Assembly: GCA_964019695.1 (NCBI GenBank)
Contig: OZ026520.1
Span: 20,536,130-20,600,129 of the forward strand
Length of the DNA stretch: 64,000 nucleotides
Direction: 5' to 3'
Source: Loripinus fragilis
Taxonomy: Eukaryota > Mollusca > Bivalvia > Lucinida > Lucinidae
Shown here: piece after piece, positions 33,708-45,487 of the stretch
How positions within the stretch are numbered: position 1 is the first letter of the stretch
How the letters are laid out: every line of letters starts with the position of its first letter
Notes under the pieces: model-generated
What the model was told of the DNA's origin: nothing
What the model saw: the letters and a program-made list of their open reading frames with translations, nothing else
The model's database searches: none
Position numbers and translations under genes: made by a program

Positions 33708-34512
33708 TACTCAACTACAAAAGAAACCCATCAGTCACTTCTCGGGGAAATTCTTGAAAACAGAATTAAGAAATGAAAATATATGTATACCATAGTCATT
33801 TACAATCAGTTCTGCATCAATACATTGAATAAATTAAAAGTTTTACTGAAATCTGTTCAAGCTGTTCGCCAGTGTTTAGACAAGGGGTCATTTTCAAAAA
33901 TGACAAGTTTTTCACTAGAGAATGAATAATTCGTTCTCGTCTAAATCGGTTCACTTCAGCTAAATTCGTCCAATAAAGGGCACGACCCTCTCCTACAGCA
34001 AAAACTGCATCATAGCGATGTCGAATTGAAAGCACATAACATTGCACAGCGTTCTTGGTAATCTGCACCCATTCTTAATGGAGAGCAAACTAAAGCTGTC
34101 AAAGATTCCGAGGTTGCTTTGAGCGATCCTGGATGCGTCACCACAGCTCATCCCTCAACTGCTCTATCAGATTGAGAAAGGGCTTACTAGACTAACGTGG
34201 TTTGTTTTGGCTTCTGCACACACTTGATGGCCTCGTCTGAGAGGGAATACCGGTTATTGGACGAAGTGAACGGATTTAGACGAGAACACGAGTGAAAACC
34301 AATTGTCTGAAACTTGTCATTTTTAGAAATGACCCCTAGTCTATACACTGGCGTACAGCATGAACGGGTTTAAGTAAAACTGTTACATTATTTAGTAATT
34401 TGATGCATAATTGTTTGTTTAAGAATATCATATAGCATATATTTTCATTTTTTAATTATTTTTTTAGAATTGCCCTAAAAAGTGACCGATGGGTTTCTTT
34501 TGTAGTTGAGTA
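33708..34512 (-). mobile_element. Tc1-like transposon remnant, 805 bp
   Basis: The inverted ends TACTCAACTACAAAAGAAAC and complement continue through CCCATC.GTCACTT. TATA-type flanks fit a TA target. The interior holds only the C-terminal part of a Tc1-like transposase on the minus strand, so the element is deleted and inactive. Confidence 0.8.
33817..34185 (-). pseudogene. C-terminal fragment of a Tc1-like transposase
   Basis: On the minus strand, LNLIEQLRDELW and IQDRSKQPRNL (about 34090-34180), then after a frame change ITKNAVQCYVLSIRHRYDAV (34010-34068), follow the order of Tc1-like transposases: the NPIE.LWD.L motif with the last catalytic acidic residue, then the conserved IP..V..LV.SM.RR tail. 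Stops and a frameshift break it, and the first two thirds are gone. Confidence 0.7.
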
Positions 34513-34629
34513 TATGTTTACAACCGAATTTTAGCTGGAAAATATACACAGACTAAAAGCACATATTCTTGTGACAAAGCTCTGTTTCAGACATTTTGTT
34601 GTGTTTGTGTTTAAGGTCCCACCAACTGC

Positions 34630-34755
34630 TTAGGTCATATTGAGACGGGTCCTCAACTTAAAGTCCCGTCCGACAGACTGGTGAAGCCGTAAGTTGAACC
34701 TGCGTCCCCTGGTTTACAAGGCGAGCGGTTTATCCACGACATCACGTCGGCTCCT
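34630..34755 (-). repeat. tRNA-like SINE head, minus strand
   Basis: Read on the minus strand, GGAGCCGACGTGATGTCGTG, then GATAAACCGCTCG (A-box-like), and CGCAGGTTCAACTTACGGC (B-box-like) make a tRNA-type promoter spacing. The tail toward 34640 is unclear. It is a third, distinct SINE or tRNA pseudogene. Confidence 0.5.
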
Positions 34756-34914
34756 ACCTCTGTGTCAGACATGATTTCTAAAGAAGCGAAAGACATAAAC
34801 AGGTCTGCTCAGCTACAGAGAATAGCCAGAATCCTGACGACTCCGATATAGAACATACAGCCAACATGCTAAACACAGGCTTATCTGTGCCTTTTTTGTA
34901 AGATTACACAAAAA

Positions 34915-36960
34915 AAATTCATGATGCTGTTCAAATCAAACACACTGATGCTGAGAACCAAATAGTTCTTTCTTGGACCTGGTTCAGTAATCAAGCAAGA
35001 AATAAAACACAAGTAACACAAGATAGACTTGGTTATCTGCCTTCATTCAATGCTCCAGCCACTGATCTGTTGATGATCTATGAAAATCTGTACCAAGCAA
35101 TGAAGATAGCGACGAAGCTTGACGTAAAGGTAGTTTGTGTATTTGACTAGGCATTATATGCGAGTCACTGCAGAAATATTATGGAAAGATGAAGAATACA
35201 TGAGTAAAATAGTTGTGTGGATAGGTGCATTTCACTCAATGTGTAATTTTATAGGAACAGTTGGAAAGCTATTTATTGCAGTTGATTCCGCAGTCAATGC
35301 AGAAGGGTGAATAGAAAAACGAATAATTCTGAGGACAGTCAGAAGCAAGATTAAACACATAATGAATTTGCAGATCTTCAAAAATGCTTAACAGAAGAAC
35401 AATTCGAACAACTTCTCAAAATCAAAAGCCGTACAAGAATAGATGAGCTCTTCAATGAATACCAGAATGTACTATTGAAAGATAATGTAGAGCTAACAAG
35501 TTTCTGGATGAGCTACATAGATATGATGGAAATACTATTAACCAAATCAGGGCATTGAAGGAGGATAGTGAATGCTCTTTCTGGCTATGATAAAAGCAGT
35601 GATACAATGGATGTTCCCATATGATATGCCAAACTGTGCATAATACCTGCCAGTATGCTATAATCAGATGCCAAACAGATGCTAAACTGACCAATGGAAC
35701 AGCTAGAAGTATATTAACATTTGAAGAATGGAGGAATGTCTACAGTTGGGGTTGGCAAACATGTTTTCATTCACATTTTTATTCAAATGTTCATGAGTTT
35801 TATGAAGGGCAATCAAAGAGACAAATATGCTGCAGCTTAATACTGATAATTTCAATATATTAAAATGGCGGTCCAGTGTCAAGTATTCCCAACTTTGATG
35901 GTCCAAATGCTTTTTCCAAAGTTCAACAGGCTCCTGGTTCCTATTTCAGAATGGTAGGAAAATCTCTGATTGTGAGAGTACTATCAAGAAAACATGCAAA
36001 TCCACTTTAGCTTGATATATTGAAAGTAGGGAAGCACAACCAGCCAAGTCTATTCCATTGCCATCAGCATTCGATATAGATGGTATGAGCTTGGTAAATA
36101 AGATAAGTGATGATTATAAGACATTTGGGGACATTAAGGCAAATTTATGATCAAAATCCAGTCACTAAAAGCCAGAATAGACATTGTGTTTGATGTCTAT
36201 AAAGGCAGCTCAATCAAGGCAGCAGAGATTGAGGGTAGGGGAGAAGTTACTGGCACAGTACATGGTATTACTGTTGCTGGTCAGAAGATACAACAGTGGT
36301 AGGAGACCGGTGAGAAGTTCAGCGTGTAAAACTGCCCTCATCAAATTTATTTGCTAAGCATGGAGAAATGTTCCATACCCAAAGAAGCTTTGTAGCAAAC
36401 TACTCTTCATTACATGTGAGAAGCAGTGTTTCAAAGTAACTAAGGATGGCTCTGAGGTTGTGGCTGAACTTACTACTTTCCAAGAAGAAGCTGGCACACC
36501 AACTTTGCTTCACATCAAACATGCTCCCAGTAACGATAGATCCATGGTTATTGTGTACATCATTTGCCTCTAGTATTTTGTCAGATATGTGGCAATATGT
36601 ATATCAGATGTGGAACAAAGAACTGCCTCGTCATATTGACATTAGCAAAGTTGGGCAGTTTCTTGGTGAAGAGACTTGTAATGTCTTACAATGATATCAT
36701 GCTTAAACCAGGCGCTACTCACTCAGCGCATTTAGTGGTCTGGTAAAAGTCAGTACTCTAACGCTTCTAATGAAGGGGGGACGGGGGGTAGATTGCTGAA
36801 GGCCATGGAAGGATTGGTTAGGCCTGGGTTCTGTCAGAGGAACTGTTTACTTTGTGGCAAGAGTTTGTGTGAAAAGAATGTATGCTTCACACACCTCTCT
36901 TTAAAAAGTGAATGACTTGAGATGTCCAGCTGCATATAGGGTCAAGAAAGGAGATGTAGA
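34915..36960 (+). pseudogene. Decayed multicopy gene of transposon-like family
   Basis: Plus-strand coding traces in changing frames: HTDAENQIVLSWTWFSNQ and LGYLPSFNAPATDLLMIYEN (34940-35090), VVCVFD and ALYASHCRNIM (35130-35180), VVWIGAFHSMCNFIGTVGKL (35210-35270), a QEEAGTPTLLHIKHAPSNDR stretch (36480-36545) and the end GFCQRNCLLCGKSLCEKNVC (36825-36890). I recall proteins with GYLP.(F/I)NAPATD, FDQALYAKA and G.FH....G.IGK.F in large numbers in cnidarians, molluscs and fishes, probably tied to a DNA transposon. Many stops and frameshifts show it is dead. Confidence 0.65.
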
Positions 36961-37047
36961 TTCTAGTCAACTTTAACCTTGTTATACCTTGTTTAACCAT
37001 ATACCCTTTTGCTTTCATGCTTTGCAGGCTAATTATCATACACGTAT

Positions 37048-37347
37048 ATGAAAAACATGTTCAGAACAATAAACAGACACCCCAAGCCTAGAGGCACATG
37101 GGTGTATGATAGAAGATGGGCAGATAGTATTTTGACTGGATGCAGGGTTTACTTGCTCCGTACGCCATGTAAATGCAGTAGAGCATGCAAAGCTCTTGAT
37201 TGTCAATGTGTTGCTTATGCATTGAAATGTTCGCCAGCCTGTAAGAATCAGCTATGTGACTATATGATTGACGATGACTTCGAAGAGAGTTTCAACGATA
37301 CAACAGATGAAGATGAAAGTGATTATGACGATGACGAAAATGCATGA
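37048..37347 (+). pseudogene. Cysteine-rich C-terminal exon of the decayed family
   Basis: An open frame of 99 codons follows the decayed sequence. It begins with RHPKPRGTWVYDRRW, then the cysteine pattern C.C...C....C.C......C...C....C (residues 41-70), and an acidic tail rich in D and E. This resembles the CXC-type zinc-binding ends of the same multicopy family. An upstream TTTTGCAGG suggests a splice acceptor near 37028. Being open, it is the best-preserved part, but its upstream partner is broken. Confidence 0.6.
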
Positions 37348-38547
37348 AATTACAAGAAAGAGTATCTTTTATGCCTGGATGATGTAAGCTGATTGTTTAA
37401 GCCTTTTACTCATCAAGGGTTCATTTTCGACTAAGACCCTGCTGAATTAATTGAATTGTGGTATCATTATTATTCTTTGTTGTTTCAAAATGTCTTAATT
37501 TTATGTGTGTATAACTGTTTAACCTTATGTAACATACGTTACCTTATGGCCACTAGAACAGTGCCCTTCAGTCCAAAAGGCAAGTATTGATTTATGTTTG
37601 TGCCTTATTTAGCAGCTTTTAATGAATGCAAACAATGTGACATCAGTTTTAAGGTAGTTTTTTTTTTGTTGAAAACATAAACAGACACGTATATAAGATA
37701 CTGCCTTATTTTGTTAAAATAAAGCCGCACATTGGGGTAGTGTGATATATTTTTTTATCGTTTGGCCAACAATTATGTGTAGTTTGCAACTATTCACTTC
37801 ATTTGCCAATAAAACCACAATAGTACAGGGAATCAGAAGTATAAACCTTTAATCGTCATATTTGTTATATACGTTACCATTAGCAGTAGGCATAGGTGTA
37901 TGTTTTTTAAACATTTAACATCACTATATGTCTTGCAGTTCTGTTTAATTGAATGAATTGATATTTGCTTTAACCTTTTATCACTTCTGCATTTATAAGT
38001 GGATTGCAGCAAATGAATATCCTTGTTTACAAAAAGTTTCTGTATAGTGGTAGGGTTCTTCAACTGACAATAAATCAAAAAGTATATAAGATAAAGTAAA
38101 TGCAATTACAGATAAAGAAAGGATAATAAATTTGCTACCTGCTACATATAAAAGAAACTGATTTTGTTCCCTAATGCATCTACAGGACAAATCAATATTG
38201 ATAGATTTCACTAATTTTGGTGGAGCTTCTTAAAATGTAATGTAAACATCATTAAGACCCCTTCTAAAATTCAAACATTTATGAAAATGGCACCTATATA
38301 ATTTTTCTTTTATCTTCACTGTCATTTGTTTACATATTAACGTTTTTACATTCATTTTAGTTCCATGAAGCTTTTGTGAATTATTTTAATTTTTGGCGGT
38401 ATCGTAGTTTACACTAAGATTTAGACCATAAAGCTACCACTCAGACACGTCCCCCAATATTTTCTGACCCTTTATATGTTCATCTTATCAAAAAGCGTAG
38501 GGGGCTCTGTTCATCTCGAATGGTACCAACATCTCAATCAGCTCATG
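37348..38547. other. No gene seen
   Basis: AT-rich. The frames at 37833-38211 on the minus strand have no recognisable domain. A segment at 38425-38460 is the complement of 33060-33095, hinting at a dispersed repeat. Confidence 0.45.
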
Positions 38548-39520
38548 GCCTATTTCACTTTTTCCTGCTTAGGAATCATTCTCTTGGTATAGTTTATAGT
38601 TAGTCTGACTATGACAATACATATTTATTACCACAAAACTAAAGGGTAAACTTAAGCATTTGCGATGTAAATGGAAACAAATCATGGAGTCTATCAATAC
38701 ATCTTTTTTTAATAGAATTCCAACCACAAAATCTGTATGTTTCCAACACACGGTGAACTCTTTTAAATAAATATCCTAAAATACAACTAGTCAGTTCTAT
38801 AAATATATATAATATATTATGTATTACACATATATCTAAGATTTTACAAAATATTTCACTTATTCCTGTTTAGGAATCATTATCTTGGTATAGTTAATAA
38901 TTAGTCTGACTAAGACAATACATATTTATTACCACAAAACTAAAGGGTAAACTTAAGCATTTGCGATGTAAATGGAAACGAATCATGGAGTCTTCAATAC
39001 ATCTTATTTTAATAGAATTCCAACCACAAAATCTGTGTTTTCAACACACGGTGAACTCTTTTAAATAAATATCCTAAAATACAACTAGTCAGTTCTATAA
39101 ATTTATAATTAAAGCTGCATAGTCTGTAACTTTTGATCTTCTAATTTTAAAAATAAAGTTTTTATTTTTCAAGAACACAGTAAAAATACTCAAATTCATG
39201 TAAACATTTTACCATTTTCGTATATCTTAACAAGTTATCACTATCAAAACAACTGCATTTATGTTAAAATTCAACGGTCTAGAATCATTGGAGGGACGCA
39301 AATAATTACCAACAAGAGAAAAATACACCTATTTGATAAGATAATTCACTTTTCCATGCAGTTTTCAGCTGTACTGAACAGTTTTATTGTGAAAACATAG
39401 CTTAATTCTACTTTTACAAATGATTTAAAAAGAAAATAATTTTTTTCAAAAAATGTTCATAGTTACAGAGTATGCAGCTTTAATATATTATGTATTACAC
39501 ATATATCTAAGACTTTTTAA
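38548..39520. repeat. Near-identical 300-bp tandem duplication, second unit split by a MITE
   Basis: Unit 1 (about 38548-38850) and unit 2 (about 38851-39112 plus 39480-39520) match almost base for base: TAGGAATCATT.TCTTGGTAT, GACAATACATATTTATTACC, CAATACATCTT.TTTTAATAG, GGTGAACTCTTTTAAATAAA. The TTAA MITE sits near the end of unit 2 only, so duplication came first. Confidence 0.92.
39113..39479 (+). mobile_element. TTAA-target MITE, copy 2
   Basis: The ends AGCTGCATAGTCTGTAAC and GTTACAGAGTATGCAGCT are flanked by TTAA (39109-39112 and 39480-39483). 367 bases, no coding capacity. Confidence 0.93.
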
Positions 39521-39539
39521 AACACAATGGTGTAACTGG

Positions 39540-39830
39540 AATGCTGAAAAAATTACGCACATCAAAGGGTAACTACTGGAACGAGCAGTGATTCTCTTCA
39601 ATTGCGTCCCTTTTCGAAATGGGAACTTCTTTTAAAAGAATGAACTTGCTTTGTGATTTTGGTATTTCCTGATCATACCAACTATTTTGCTCCCTCTGGA
39701 GCGAACTCTTTCCTTTAAGAGAAGTTCCTTATGGTATGGAAAATTACTGTTTTCACAGGCGAATTCCCTTGAATGTGTATAATTTTCATTACGTATATGC
39801 GTAATGCGTATTGGGCGCTACGCCAGTGAT
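39540..39830 (-). repeat. Dispersed repeat, unfilled copy
   Basis: This is the reverse-complement relative of 22585-23150 without its 304-bp MITE. It ends in the palindrome GGCGCTACGCC. Confidence 0.8.
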
Positions 39831-40264
39831 ACAGTCAACTTTTTTTAAAGCCCACCTATGTTTGGCATTAGTGCACCAAATAAGCTGTTTATATACATTG
39901 TATACAACTTTGTGTTATTCATGTCTTGTGTTTGTCATGCTTTCGCGTCTGTTCATTGCTGCCTTGTGGTCACCTGAAGAGAAAAGGTTGCCCTATTGGC
40001 TTTTGTTTGTGACGTTTATTGTGTTTTTGTTACTTTCCCATTTGGTATCCTGGGACAGGTGTGGTACTTGATTGTATCGAATCCTGATACATGTACTTGC
40101 TGTCTTTCTTACTTATACAGTATTGAGAATTGTTTCTTTTTTTCTAAAAAGGCGTATTGATCACACCTATATATGCAACTCACTCTCAAGCTCACTCTGT
40201 ATACCTGCTGTCCAACATAATGATAAGATACAAGCTGTCAAAAAAGATCATCAAAAGTCAGAAA

Positions 40265-40503
40265 TGAGCCGTGGCATGAGATTTCCAATAATGTGGTATG
40301 TGCGACCAGCAAAGCCTCAGATCAGCCTGCTCATATGCGAAGTCTGATCAAAGCCTTTGCTAGTCGCTTGAATATTAGATGACTGTTTAGCTACTGACTG
40401 AACATCATTTGGAGTTTCTAAGCTTAACAGGAGGCTGCATAGGCTCGTCTGAGTCTATTCATGTCAAAGTACCACATTCTTGGAAATCACATGTCCCGGC
40501 TCA
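40265..40503. mobile_element. 239-bp MITE, TGAGCCG...CGGCTCA, isolated copy
   Basis: The left end TGAGCCGTGGCATGAGATTTC pairs with the right end GAAATCACATGTCCCGGCTCA. The middle holds GCGACCAGCAAAGCCTCAGA and AACATCATTTGGAGTTTCTA. It is the same length and sequence type as the two copies in the zinc-finger locus (46473-46879, 46992-47230). Confidence 0.85.
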
Positions 40504-40586
40504 AATGGTTAATGGACATACACTTCTTGCCAATCCATCACTCACCGTTGTCCTATACTTGTTTACTTAAACAAACACATTTGCTG

Positions 40587-40799
40587 CACGCAGTGGCTCA
40601 GGTGGAAAAGCATTAAACGTGGGATCAAACGTTTGCTAGTTCTAGCCTCGCCGATGACACAGTCACAATGTTGTGCCCTTGAGCAAGACACTTTATAGAC
40701 TGCTTAGTACTGGTTTAACCAAAGAAGACCGGTATCGACGTGACTAAAATTGTTTACTGGGATGTAAATGTAAAGAACCAAACCATAGCAAACACACCA
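40587..40799 (+). mobile_element. tRNA-derived SINE, family B, decayed
   Basis: CACGCAGTGGCTCAGGTGG, CTAGTTCTAGCC, TTGTGCCCTTGAGCAAGACA and TTAGTACTGGTTTAACC follow the order of the full copy at 13851. The tail is degraded. Confidence 0.75.
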
Positions 40800-42862
40800 T
40801 TTAAATATGCATGCCCTGTTATCAAGCCGAACTGGTCTTGGATTTTCATCTACTTGCATAGCAACGAAATGCTTTGGCCAGACTACTCAAATACACATGC
40901 CTGCTTGGGCTTTGGCTGCTATCAGATGCAATAAGTACCAAAAGCCCATGTGCTAGCTCATATATTGAGTAGGTACCAAATATGATATAGTCTTTATTTT
41001 GCACAAAAGGTCAAATACCATACATATACACAATGCAATATACAACAATAAAGCAATAACAGCCTGTTTTGATCAGTGTTAACATAAATATTTTATCAGA
41101 CTAGCACCCACATTAAGGAAAAAGATTTTAGTTAAATCAAACTATTTAGAAATGTCAAGCTCTGACGACACTTTATGTACACATAAAATGGACCATCCTA
41201 ACGTTATTTTGCCAATTTAGAATGGACTGAAAATTTCATTAGTGTAAAATGGTTGAGGTAGCTGTTGGTAAAACCTTGATTAAAATCCTGAAAAAATCAA
41301 TCAGGAATCAGTTCATTTGAAATAAAATCCACTACTTTCAGGGCTGATCTTTGTCCATCTTCCATATCATTGGGGCATGTTCAAAATATAAAACAAATGT
41401 GTGACATTGGAGGTTTAAAAATACAAATGTTGCCATAGGTTATTTTTTTTATTCCAAACGAGTTGATGGTACTTACATTTTTCATTTTTTAAAAATGGCA
41501 GCAAAATTAGTTTTATGACCATTTGCTCATAGGAATTTGAAAATAAAGAACTGATTATTATAATGGCTACATTTAATGCTTTTTTTAAAATCTGAAATCA
41601 TGGTGATTTTTTAAGCGGCCATTGTTTGATGTAAGGCACTTTAAAACATGTAAATCAGCAAAGCCTCGGACAGTCTTAATGAAGGATTGCCCATAAAAAT
41701 GGTCAGATAAAATGTTTCAAAGAAAACGATATTTTTCCATTGAAGAAATAGTAGGTTCAGCCCTAGAGATATGGGTTGAAAACTCTGTTTTTACTATTCA
41801 TAATACATGTACAACATATAGGAAAGAGAAAAAGTTAACGTGCCCCCTCCCCGTGACCAAACAAATCCGTTCCATACAGTTGTAGTTTAACATTAAAAAC
41901 ATCATATAAAATGGTATGATTGGTCAGAGGGATGAATGCTGTCAAAATGCTCAAAAACAATTTATTATGAAAACTCAGTAGGCGCTAATTTTGTACCAAC
42001 CTGTAGCTTAATATCAATTTATATTGACATGTATACAGTATGTAGTTATGATATACCTCGGTTAACAGGTCAGACTGATTGAACTTGTAACAGAACAGGT
42101 ATAATTTGTTTATAAAACATTTACAGGTAATAGTCAAAAGTGATGGACAGCATACTTATGAAATGTTCTATACCCGAATTCTATGCAAACGCATCACTTT
42201 AGTCTCAAGTTTTACGCTGCAAACATTATATTCTCATGTATTTAGATGAATACCTAACGAAACTTTGGCTTTCTGCGAAAAAATGGTCATAAAAAATACC
42301 CCACTCCCAAAACTAAGGGCCTGGAATTAATATACCATATTTTCCAAACATTTTTATTTTGCTAGATGCACTAAATGTCAGGTTTTGATTTAAGCACAAA
42401 AATACAGTTGGCAGTCATACCTTATCCTAGCCGTATTTTGGGCAGATTAAATAGAAGACTGTTTGAGGTCCTTTAAACCAATCGACTAAAAAATCACACT
42501 TAGATGTCATTTAACACCACAAATTCATTAGATGATTTCTAAAAGGTTTCATATTTTTTAAAATCAATAAAAACACAATAAAATTTCTACTGAGACAATG
42601 ACACATGGTAAAACAACTATTCTAGATATTAAAATTCTATGTATAAGCATAGCGATAAGGGTGATTCTTGTACAGAAATGTGCAAAAAAGATTAGAAAAA
42701 ATGTAACACTCCTGATTTAATTTGAATAATGTGCTAGAATTTACAATATACAGGGTTTAGTCACATATTTAGTCACATATTCCATGTATGAAACTGACAT
42801 CATTTGCACCGTGTTAACAACATTATATTCCTGATTTTTTTAAAATAATACCTGATCTTATA
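40800..42862. other. No gene seen
   Basis: About 2 kb of AT-rich sequence with no supported coding region or clear repeat boundary. A weak TTTTATTTGGCA-type texture suggests old decayed repeats. Confidence 0.45.
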
Positions 42863-42887
42863 TTCAGGAGGGGGTGGACAGGGGGGG

Positions 42888-42995
42888 CGGGGGTACCGGG
42901 ATAAGGGGTGCGGAATCGGGGGTGGAGGGTGCGGAATCGGGGATGGAGGGGGCGGAATCGGGGGTGGAGCGGGTGGGAAGCGGGGGTAGATTGGG
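42888..42995. repeat. G-rich tandem repeat, unit about 22 bp
   Basis: GGGTGCGGAATCGGGGGTGG recurs about four times with small changes. Many GGG/GGGG runs make the plus strand a G-quadruplex candidate. Confidence 0.9.
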
Positions 42996-44049
42996 GCGGG
43001 AAATTGATTAGCCTAATTGTGCAAAGAACCCAATATTCCGCTTTTAAATGGTGGCTGTTGTTTTATGTTCGGCCGTCGATAGCTATTTCATTTATTCCGT
43101 GCTAGAGATTGACTTCTGTAAACTCATAAAAAGTTAAAACACAACATTAGTTGTGCTAAGTTCGGTAATTCGCATTTTGATATAGAATTCTTCTTCTTCT
43201 TCCACTGTAAGGGTAGTAATCTTCTCAGATTGTAGGTTACCCTGTGTAAAAAACTGCGATGCCCGAAACACTGAATTGTCAGTGTTTGAGAAACAAACTA
43301 AACAATGATTGTTTGACAGACCCGAAAGTTTGAAACCACGCATATATCGTCAAGCTTGGAAAATTTATGCTAGTATTTTGATTTTTCACATTATCAATAC
43401 ATGACGTATTTTACAGTGATATTTGCAAGAAAAAGTACATGTATTGAGATTGGTATTCCAAAGAGTTTAGATATGCTTTAAAATGCAGAGGAAAGTCATT
43501 CCCTTTTTCCACACATGTGAAAATGTTTCATGAAGTTTCAAAAGCTCCTTGGCGCTTACGTTTATACTATAATGTCTACTCGACTCAAACCATCCGTACA
43601 GGGAGACTCCCTGAAATGAATGATAAAGTTTCGTCTAAAACATACAATTTTTTACAAGATCAGGAAATCTCCCGGATCTGACTGAACAAGTTTACTTTAT
43701 TTTCTTGTCATCTGCTGATTACCTTTGCAAGCAGTTTGGACCCAGGTCAGCACCGACAGAATGCCGGTCCTGATCTGGATTCTACTGGTCCTGATCTGGA
43801 TCCAAATTATTTGACACCTTGGCTCTGATAGTGTTCATGAAAAAAATCGAAAAGGTTAATTTTTAAAAAAAATCAGCAGATGGAAACAAATGCATGAAAA
43901 ATCACCAAGTATGCAAATAATTAATCGACACTTAAGAGTAAGACAAAAACATGCATTGATTATAAGATGCCTTTTTGTAAGTAATGCCAATATAACTAGA
44001 CTTCAGTCGATGGTAGGATCGCAAATGACCGCCTTTTACATGAAATGTT

Positions 44050-44690
44050 GCCCGTACCCTCTACATCATGTGATCTAAGCACATGCAAAGTTTGAAGTTG
44101 CTACATCCAACCATTAAGGTAGAAATGTATTAACAAGAAAATATAGTATATGAACTTGACTGTGACATCAAGGTCACTTGAAATATTGCCAAGTTTGATG
44201 TTGCTACGTTCAAGTTATGAGTAGATGCATTTACAAAAGAATACAATATTGACCTTGACCTTGGGTCAAAGGTCACATAAGATGTTGCCCAGTGCCCTTT
44301 ATATCATGTGACCTATGCACCTGCAAATTTTGAAGTTGCGGCGTCCAAAGGTGTAGAAGATGATGTGTTTACATGAAAGTACATTATTTGACCTTTGACC
44401 TAGGTCGCACGAAATGTTGTCCAGTAACCTATACATCATGTGACCTAAACAGCTGCAAAGGTTGAAGTTGCTACGGCTAATGGGTCAGGAGGAGATGCAT
44501 GTACATGAAAATAATTTACTTGCAATTTTCCCTTGACCACGAAATGTTGCCCAGTATCCTCTACATCATGAACAGCTACAAAGTTTAAAGCTGCTGCGGC
44601 CGACGGTTTAGAAGATACAATTACACGAAACCGCACCTACGAACATACGTGCACACGCATGGACAGACGGACGGACGGACACACTATATA
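44050..44690. repeat. Tandem block of about 120-bp units with nuclear-receptor-like words
   Basis: About five units share ATCATGTGACCTA, GCAAA.TTTGAAGTTGC and AAATGTTGCCCAGT. Words TTGACCTTGACC and GGGTCAAAGGTCA occur between them. The block ends in a GACG run (44664-44681). The layout matches the larger element at 60591-62319. Confidence 0.85.
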
Positions 44691-45042
44691 GATGGACCAA
44701 CTTTGGTGCAAAAATAATGTACCATTTTTTCTACAAGAAAAAGCGGGTATAAAATGTCTATTTTACGAATACATCTTCAATATTTAAACGGTCAATAGGT
44801 AGGCAAACCTTAATTTTTATTGAAATTTTGCATGAATTTAAAAAAGTAAAAAAAAAATCCTTAAAAATTCTAAAATTAGAATACTGAATATCCCAAAACA
44901 TTTCCAAAAAGGAGGCCCCAAAATATAAGGGTCATTAGGGTAACCTGAAACAAGAAATGTTTTGCCTAATATGAATAATGTTTACTTTGCTCACTCCAGA
45001 AGAAACATTCTTCTCTGGTGGCACTGTGACAGTACTTTTAAG

Positions 45043-45229
45043 GGGCCGCGCAGCACAGACGACAACGTGTCGGATTGCAGATGCATGTCTGACTGCAGAT
45101 ACAAGGGCTGAGAGTTCGATCTCGGCCTGGTCCCATACTTTAGTGGAGATTTGATATTGAACTAATTTCTACGGCCATTCTCCTCCCTTCCGCTGATTCA
45201 AGAAGGGTTAAGCATCAAAACAAACAAAC
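45043..45229 (+). mobile_element. tRNA-derived SINE, family A, shortened copy
   Basis: GACGACAACGTGTCGGATTG, ATGTCTGACTGCAGAT, GAGTTCGATCTCGG and CTACGGCCATTCTCCTCCC follow the family A order. The 3' body is deleted and it ends in an ACAAACAAAC tail. Confidence 0.8.
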
Positions 45230-45344
45230 TAAAGTATGTTTAAACTCTTTGTCCCCTGAAAATGCAGATGGGTCTTTGGTATGCTATTTTTAGAATTAAT
45301 TTTGGTTCTTGACTACGCTTAAGTTCATGAACAAGAACAAAATT

Positions 45345-45460
45345 TATCAGGGGGAGGGAAAAATCTGACAGGGGGAAGGAAGTGGGGTTGGAGGGGGAGG
45401 GAAGTGGAGGGAGAGGGGGAGGGAAGTGGGGTGAAAGGGGGAGGGAAGTGGGGATTGGGT
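45345..45460. repeat. G-rich tandem repeat GGGGGAGGGAAGTGGGG
   Basis: Five imperfect units of GGGGGAGGGAAGTGGG run up to the C-rich right inverted end, so G runs and C runs lie side by side and could pair. Confidence 0.9.
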
Positions 45461-45487
45461 ACCCCCCTGTCCACCCCCTCATTCAGG

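Larger units (their letters stand above)
42863..45487. mobile_element. Putative 2.6-kb element with G-rich inverted ends
   Basis: GAGGGGGTGGACAGGGGGG at 42868-42886 is perfectly complementary to 45462-45480. Each end is followed inward by its own G-rich tandem array. A SINE and a 44.0-44.7 kb tandem block lie inside. No target duplication could be fixed and no transposase is seen, so the outer limits are approximate. Confidence 0.5.

Noticed and set aside
45240..45482. Minus-strand proline/serine-rich ORF
   Set aside because: It is the complement of the GGGGGAGGGAAGTGG array.
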